From NCBI GenBank assembly GCA_050747865.1, contig JBOGJI010000039.1, positions 1 through 18,889 of the forward strand: a stretch of DNA of 18,889 nt. Reading direction: 5' to 3'. Source of the stretch: JBOGJI01 sp050747865 (GTDB lineage: Bacteria > Acidobacteriota > Thermoanaerobaculia > Multivoradales > JAHEKO01). A program made the translations under genes and the position numbers. This document shows, in pieces, positions 15,016 through 18,889 of the stretch. The stretch's first letter is position 1, and each line of letters starts with the position of its first letter. Below the pieces are notes generated by a model, which ran no database searches, was not told the origin of the DNA, and saw only the letters and a program-made list of their open reading frames with translations.

Positions 15016-15378
15016 ATGCGTTACCTCATCACCGTCGTCCACGATGGACCCGAACCAGACCCGGAAACCGTCCCTGCCGAGCTTCACGAAGCCATGGGTG
15101 CGTTCGTTTCGCAGCTCGCCGCTGACGGCGTGCTCGTCGACGCCGCAGGACTGGCGCCGGTCGAGAAGGCGACCCGCATCGACCTGCGCGGCGGCAAGGT
15201 CGCGGTCGTCGACGGACCCTTCGCCGAGACCAAGGAGTGGATCGGCGGCTACTTCATCCTCAACGTCGAGTCAGAAGCCAAGGCGATCGAGCACGCCAAG
15301 CACTCGGTCGAGCTCCACCGGACGCATTTCCCGGGCTTCGATATCTCCCACGAAGTCCGCCAGATCATGGACGAGTAG
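15016..15378 (+). CDS. YCII/DGPF-domain protein
   Basis: This complete 120-residue protein starts at an ATG with AAAGGAG seven bases upstream. It begins MRYLITVVHDGPEPDPETV and carries the family motif VVDGPFAETKEWIGGYFIL at about residues 68-86. A helical end (EAKAIEHAKHSVELHR) follows. YCII folds are small ferredoxin-like alpha/beta barrels; DGPF members often sit next to an ECF sigma factor gene, but none is present here. The leader resembles that of the YCII fragment at 14319 (GAAAGGAG), suggesting a former tandem pair. It ends eight bases from the convergent relic at 15387. Confidence 0.87.
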   Translation: MRYLITVVHDGPEPDPETVPAELHEAMGAFVSQLAADGVLVDAAGLAPVEKATRIDLRGGKVAVVDGPFAETKEWIGGYFILNVESEAKAIEHAKHSVELHRTHFPGFDISHEVRQIMDE

Positions 15379-15386
15379 GGCCGAGA

Positions 15387-15740
15387 TCAGTTCCCTTCGA
15401 TCGAGAACGTCGTGGTCAGGAAGACCGCCATCTGGTCGCGGCTGACAGGGCTCCCGGGGCAGTAGTCTCCCCCGCCGCAGCCGGCGGTGATCCCGCGCGC
15501 CACGAGCTCCTGGATCCAGGGGCAGGTCGGGCTGCCGGCCGGCACGTCGTCGAAGGGGGCCGAGGCGCAAGGAGGCGGGCTGTATCCCGGGCCCTCGAGC
15601 GCGGCGAGCAGGAGCGCCGCCAGCACACGCCCGCCGGTCCGCGTACCGGCGGCGCGGGTCCGGATACGGGGGCCCGGCGGCGCTGACTTCCCCACTCGCT
15701 CAGAACGACTCTCGCGGCATCGTACCCCATGACGCCCCAT
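15387..15740 (-). pseudogene. Relic of a third Cys-rich SLH-like C-terminus
   Basis: The last 70 or so codons encode one good SLH-like repeat: GPGYSPPPC, APFDDVPAGSPTCPWIQELVARGITAGCGGGDYCPGSPVSRDQ (read in pieces), then MAVFLTTTFSIEGN. Just before it, TRTGGRVLAALLLAALEG looks like a degraded NTRxQMxVFLLKALEG. Upstream of that no recognisable domain remains, and the arginine-rich start (MGRHGVRCRESRSERV) is not a signal peptide. The ATG at 15740 overlaps the stop of the AsmA-like gene (TGATG), so a short 117-residue product is formally possible. It lacks the LYGP ending of the two intact copies. Confidence 0.65.
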
Positions 15741-17944
15741 CAGCGTCCGCCGGCGGTCGGCAGGAAGTCGGGGCGGGAGCGGTACCAGCGCGCCGGCCGG
15801 ACCATGTGGAAGTCGCGGCGCCCGCCGCGCAGCTCGAGGCCGAGACCGAGCGTGCGCCAGCTCACGTAGAGGTCGCCGGCGGGGGGGCCCTGGGCAAACC
15901 GCAGGCGGGCGTTCAGATCGAACCGCTCGTTCGCCGCCTCCAGACGATCGAGCACCAGGAGCTCGCGCTGCAACAGCGCACGCGTCGAGATCCGGGCCTC
16001 GCCGGCGTCCACTGTGCGCAGCACCCACGCCGGGTAGTCGCGGTGGCGGGTGAACAGCGCCAGCAGCGGGCCGACGTTGCGCAGGGTGGCTTCGGCGCGA
16101 GCGTGGATCTCGAGCGGCTCGCCCCAGTGCACGCGGCTGTCGGTCAGGGCGACGCGGGCCCACCAGCCGGCTCCGAGGACGCCGTCGGCGTCGGTCGCCC
16201 GGATGTTGGCCAGGCGAATGGTCGTGCCGTCCAGATCGAACCGACGCTCGTCCAGGCTGGCCCCTTCGAGCCGGCCGTCGACATCGAGGTCCCCGCTCAG
16301 CGCCAGGTCGCCGAGAGCGAGCCGGGTGTCCCGCCCGACGACCCGCAGGCTGCCCGACGCGAGCCGGCCGGCGGCGTCGAGGCTCAGGTCGCCGCTGAGC
16401 AGTCCGCTGCCTCCCGTGAAGCGCAAGGCGCGCCCGGGCAGATAGCGGTTGTAGACCCGCAAGTCGGGAACGCGGGCGTCGGCGAACCGGACCGAGGCCT
16501 CCAGGCTCTCGCGCACCTCGGCGAGGTTGCCGCTCGAGGTGAGGTCGAGGTGGAGATCGTTGCCCTCGGCGTACGCCGCATCGGCTTCCCCGCCGGGAGC
16601 GATGCGGAACCGCTCGATGACCATCTCCGTCCGCGTCAACAGGCCGTCGGGCCCCGCCTCCAGACGCGTCGTCCCGCGCGCTCTCCCGGTGATGCGGTTC
16701 TCCAGCACTTCGGCGCTGACGTCGACGGCGGGCACGACGATCTCGCTGCCCTCCATCAGCCGGCCCCGCTCGATGCGCAGCGCCGCCTCCACGTCGCCGG
16801 CTCCCTCCAACGTGAGCCACGGTGCGCGCGCCATCAACGGGCTCAGCCAGCCGAGTGAATCGAAGTGCCATCTCAGATCGACGGTCCCGGACAGCTCCTG
16901 CGCCAGGGATCTCCATGCGCCGTCGAGCGGCAGGCGGGTGGTGGCCAGCTCGAGGTCGGCGTCGATCGCGGCGCTGCCGTCGGCGGGCGGCGGCACACGG
17001 ACCCGCAGAGCCACTCCCTGGTCGATCGCGGCGTGGAGCTCCGCGCGGCTCTGTCGCGTCTCGCCGTCCGGGCCGACCCAGCGCAGCGGCAGCGCGATCG
17101 TCCATGATCCACCGGGCTGCAGCGCACCCTCGGCCAGGCGGAGACGCCCCTCGACCCGGCCTGGCGCGGCGCCGGGAGCGACTTCGAACCGCAAGCGTCT
17201 CGCCTCGTCCAACGAGATCCCCCGCGCCGGTGTGCTGCCGTCGACGGCGATCGTGGCCGTGGTCAGGAGCAGTTTCTTCAAGCCCGGCGCCTCTCCGCGG
17301 GAATGGCGGGCGACCCGCAGCTCGAGATCGATCGTGGCATCGTCCATCAACGGGAGGTTGCCAGCCGCCAGCCGCGCCTGCCGCATCGCCAGCCGTGTCG
17401 GCAGAATCTCCAGAGGACCGCGAATCCGCTTGACGAAAGCGAAGTGGCCCGCCCCCGCGCCGGCCAGCTCGATCTCCCGCGTTCCGGTCCAGCGCAGATG
17501 CCGAAGGGTGTCGGTGGTGATGCGCTCGAACCGCAGCGTCCAGCCCGGCTCACGCCGCGGCTGCCGCCGCGGCTGCGGATTCTTGGTACGGGTGAGCTCG
17601 ACCGCAACCTCGGTGGCGCGCACGATGGGCACACGCAGCTCGCGCCGAGACAGCGGCCAGAGGGCGATCCGGCCGCGCGCGCGGGCCGCGCCGGCGGTCC
17701 AGGCGATCCGCCTCGCGTGGCCCGCGATCTCTACGTCCCGGAGCACCAACGATCCGGGCCACCAGGTCAGGCCCCAGCCCCAGTCCATGCGAAACCGCTC
17801 CGGCCGCTGGTTGACCAGGCGCGGCCCGAGAGGGGTGTTGATCAGGATGTTGCCGACGACCAGGTAGGCGGCGAGCAGCGCTGCCGCCACCCAGGCGCAG
17901 CGCCGGATGAGCTTGCGCGCCGTGGCGCCGAGGGCGAGCCGCAC
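15740..17944 (-). CDS. AsmA/YhdP-like membrane-anchored protein
   Basis: This 734-residue protein has one N-terminal membrane anchor (CAWVAAALLAAYLVVGNILI, about residues 16-35). A long beta-rich periplasmic region follows, with repeated strand patterns such as DADLELATTRLPL, GSGLLSGDLSLDAAGRLASGSLRV and LALGDLALSGDLDVDGRLEG. That pattern is typical of AsmA-like proteins, which form hydrophobic grooves thought to carry phospholipids to the outer membrane. The assignment rests on architecture, not on a catalytic motif. The start is a GTG at 17944, the first possible start after an in-frame TAA, with no clear ribosome site. A transposon right end lies only 20 bases upstream, so the native leader was probably lost and expression may depend on the element. 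Confidence 0.8.
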   Translation of the reverse strand: MRLALGATARKLIRRCAWVAAALLAAYLVVGNILINTPLGPRLVNQRPERFRMDWGWGLTWWPGSLVLRDVEIAGHARRIAWTAGAARARGRIALWPLSRRELRVPIVRATEVAVELTRTKNPQPRRQPRREPGWTLRFERITTDTLRHLRWTGTREIELAGAGAGHFAFVKRIRGPLEILPTRLAMRQARLAAGNLPLMDDATIDLELRVARHSRGEAPGLKKLLLTTATIAVDGSTPARGISLDEARRLRFEVAPGAAPGRVEGRLRLAEGALQPGGSWTIALPLRWVGPDGETRQSRAELHAAIDQGVALRVRVPPPADGSAAIDADLELATTRLPLDGAWRSLAQELSGTVDLRWHFDSLGWLSPLMARAPWLTLEGAGDVEAALRIERGRLMEGSEIVVPAVDVSAEVLENRITGRARGTTRLEAGPDGLLTRTEMVIERFRIAPGGEADAAYAEGNDLHLDLTSSGNLAEVRESLEASVRFADARVPDLRVYNRYLPGRALRFTGGSGLLSGDLSLDAAGRLASGSLRVVGRDTRLALGDLALSGDLDVDGRLEGASLDERRFDLDGTTIRLANIRATDADGVLGAGWWARVALTDSRVHWGEPLEIHARAEATLRNVGPLLALFTRHRDYPAWVLRTVDAGEARISTRALLQRELLVLDRLEAANERFDLNARLRFAQGPPAGDLYVSWRTLGLGLELRGGRRDFHMVRPARWYRSRPDFLPTAGGR

Positions 17945-17974
17945 GATACACGGATCTTACCTGCTTGACGTCCT

Positions 17975-17994
17975 CTCCGTCCTGAAGGGCGGAG
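17975..17994 (-). repeat. Right-end hairpin of the IS element
   Basis: Two 8-base arms (CTCCGTCC and GGGCGGAG on the plus strand) surround a TGAA loop, with one mismatched pair. Its place, a few bases inside the TCAA end, is that of the right-end hairpin recognised during transposition and kept in the omegaRNA scaffold. Confidence 0.65.
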
Positions 17995-18003
17995 ATTCCT
18001 GCC

Positions 18004-18021
18004 GTGCCGCTCATGCGGCAC
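18004..18021 (-). repeat. Perfect hairpin over the tnpB stop codon
   Basis: GTGCCGC and GCGGCAC form a perfect 7-bp stem with a TCAT loop that contains the tnpB stop codon. Being so close to the right end, it probably belongs to the omegaRNA scaffold. Confidence 0.6.
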
Positions 18022-18889
18022 CTCGGTGGGTTCCTGCTTCGCCGAGGGCTGCCAGAGCCGGCGACGCCGGTGCTGGTCTTACGCCCTCTCCACAGGCGTT
18101 TTGCCTCTCCGCCCGTCCGGCGGCGAGGATGTTCCTGGCGGCGTTCTGGTCCCGGTCGTGCGTGACGCCACAGGCGCACGTCCAGGTGCGGACGTGCAGC
18201 GGCTTCGCTCCGTCGATCCGGCCGCAGGCGGAGCACGTCTGCGACGACGGATAGAACCGCCCGACCCTACCGAAGGTCCGGCCGTACCGGGCGCTCTTCT
18301 CCTCGAGCATGCGGACAAACATTGCCCACCCAGCGTCGTGCACGGACTTCGCCAGCCGCGTGCGCGCCAGAACCTTGACGTCCAAGTCCTCCACGTACAC
18401 CGCTTGGTTCTCGCGGATCAACTGCGTGGAGAGCTTGTGCGCAAAATCCCGGCGGGCATCGGACACTCGGGCATGAGCGCGGGCGACCCGGAGACGGGCC
18501 TTCACCCGGTTGGCCGAGCCCTTCTGCTTGCGCGACAGAGCATGCTGCGCTCGCTTGAGCTTGCGCTCGGCCTGTCGCAGAAGTCTTGGAGACTCGACGA
18601 TCTGCCCGTTGGAGAGCACCGCGAAGGTCGCGAGCCCCAGGTCGATCCCGACCTCCTCGTGCCGCTTCGGCAGAGGCGCGGTCTCGACCTCGACGACGAA
18701 GGAGGCGAAGTACCGCCCTGCGGCATCCAGGATGACCGAGACCGACGAAGACTCGCGCGGCAGCTCCCGCGACCAGCGCACCGGCACCTCGCCGATCTTG
18801 GCGAGATAGAGCTTGCCACTGGGCCGCAGTGAGAAGCCGCCGCGCCTGAACCGGATCGCCTGCCGATGATCCTTGCGGGACCGCAAGCG
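18011..18889 (-). CDS. tnpB: TnpB RNA-guided nuclease (5' end outside window)
   Basis: The frame is open to the window edge, so the N-terminus is missing; 292 codons plus stop are visible. The RuvC-like active site is complete. The first Asp is in EEVGIDLGLATFAVL, the Glu in YVEDLDVK, and the last Asp in THDRDQNAARNILAAG. Between the last two are the Cys4 zinc-ribbon pairs (QTCSACG and TWTCACG). TnpB is the ancestor of Cas12: it cuts DNA next to a short transposon-associated motif using an omegaRNA guide and helps keep the element in place. The basic segment RQAERKLKRAQHALSRKQKGS is the usual family linker. The tail VRPAPASPALAALGEAGTHRGAA is a normal family ending. No disabling mutation is seen. 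Confidence 0.92.
   Translation of the reverse strand, partial: RLRSRKDHRQAIRFRRGGFSLRPSGKLYLAKIGEVPVRWSRELPRESSSVSVILDAAGRYFASFVVEVETAPLPKRHEEVGIDLGLATFAVLSNGQIVESPRLLRQAERKLKRAQHALSRKQKGSANRVKARLRVARAHARVSDARRDFAHKLSTQLIRENQAVYVEDLDVKVLARTRLAKSVHDAGWAMFVRMLEEKSARYGRTFGRVGRFYPSSQTCSACGRIDGAKPLHVRTWTCACGVTHDRDQNAARNILAAGRAERQNACGEGVRPAPASPALAALGEAGTHRGAA

Larger units (their letters stand above)
17965..18200 (-). ncRNA. Candidate omegaRNA (reRNA) of TnpB
   Basis: TnpB nucleases use an RNA whose scaffold spans the 3' end of tnpB and the element right end; the guide is the flanking DNA just past that end. Here the minus strand runs through the tnpB end into hairpins at 18021-18004 and 17994-17975 and stops at TCAA (17965). 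The guide would start GCAGGTAAGATCCGTG (17964-17949). The 5' limit of the RNA is a guess based on typical lengths. Confidence 0.55.
17965..18889 (-). mobile_element. IS200/IS605-type element carrying tnpB, right end present, left end outside
   Basis: The element contains the tnpB gene, then two hairpins, and terminates at a TCAA (minus strand, ending at 17965), the right cleavage sequence used by IS200/IS605 members. No tnpA transposase gene is visible. It may lie beyond the window or be absent, as in tnpB-only elements. The insertion lies just upstream of the AsmA-like gene and in the same orientation. Confidence 0.7.

Noticed and set aside
14166..15125. Long plus-strand frame running from the YCII fragment
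   Set aside because: Only the first 27 or so codons from 14319 look like protein; the rest is antisense to the monooxygenase fragment.

Overview
High-GC bacterial DNA with no rRNA, tRNA or CRISPR array visible. Two exported proteins end in cysteine-containing SLH-like repeats, and there is a CadC-like membrane regulator with a long helical sensor and an AsmA-like protein. This combination fits an uncultured Gram-negative lineage such as Acidobacteriota (Thermoanaerobaculia-like). That placement is inference from protein style; no marker gene confirms it.

Layout. 1-287: 5' part of a secreted protein (minus strand). 288-778: non-coding, with a perfect CRP/FNR-type palindrome and a possible promoter. 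779-5008: minus-strand run of an exported alpha/beta hydrolase, an AHSA1/SRPBCC protein, an ArsR-type regulator with a damaged N-terminus, an outer-membrane barrel protein with SH3 and coiled-coil segments, and a membrane glycosyltransferase-like protein that lost its C-terminal part (its last residues survive out of frame). 5098-13091 is the core of interest: a seven-bladed FG-GAP propeller protein and a secreted zinc metalloprotease share the same C-terminal module of about 300 residues (a WRND-type beta domain plus three Cys-rich SLH-like repeats, ending LYGP). Between them lies a CadC-like transmembrane winged-helix regulator. Three CTCAGA half-sites spaced exactly 11 bp apart, the spacing used by OmpR/PhoB-type DNA-binding domains, lie just upstream of the propeller gene.

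13092-15740 is a gene graveyard. It holds a 29-bp palindrome, a KamB/NpmA-like 16S rRNA m1A1408 methyltransferase gene with an in-frame TAA at codon 16, a small gene reduced to its two ends, a 27-codon YCII gene start cut by an inverted piece of an FAD monooxygenase, one intact YCII gene, and a relic of a third SLH-like C-terminus. 15740-17944 encodes an AsmA-like protein. 17965-18889 is the right part of an IS200/IS605-type element with an intact TnpB catalytic region and a candidate omegaRNA whose guide would read into the leader of the AsmA-like gene.

Working together (inference): the regulator and the two module-bearing proteins look like a surface-protein locus, with one display protein, one protease and one membrane-bound sensor-regulator. 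The flanking regions show active gene decay and transposon activity.
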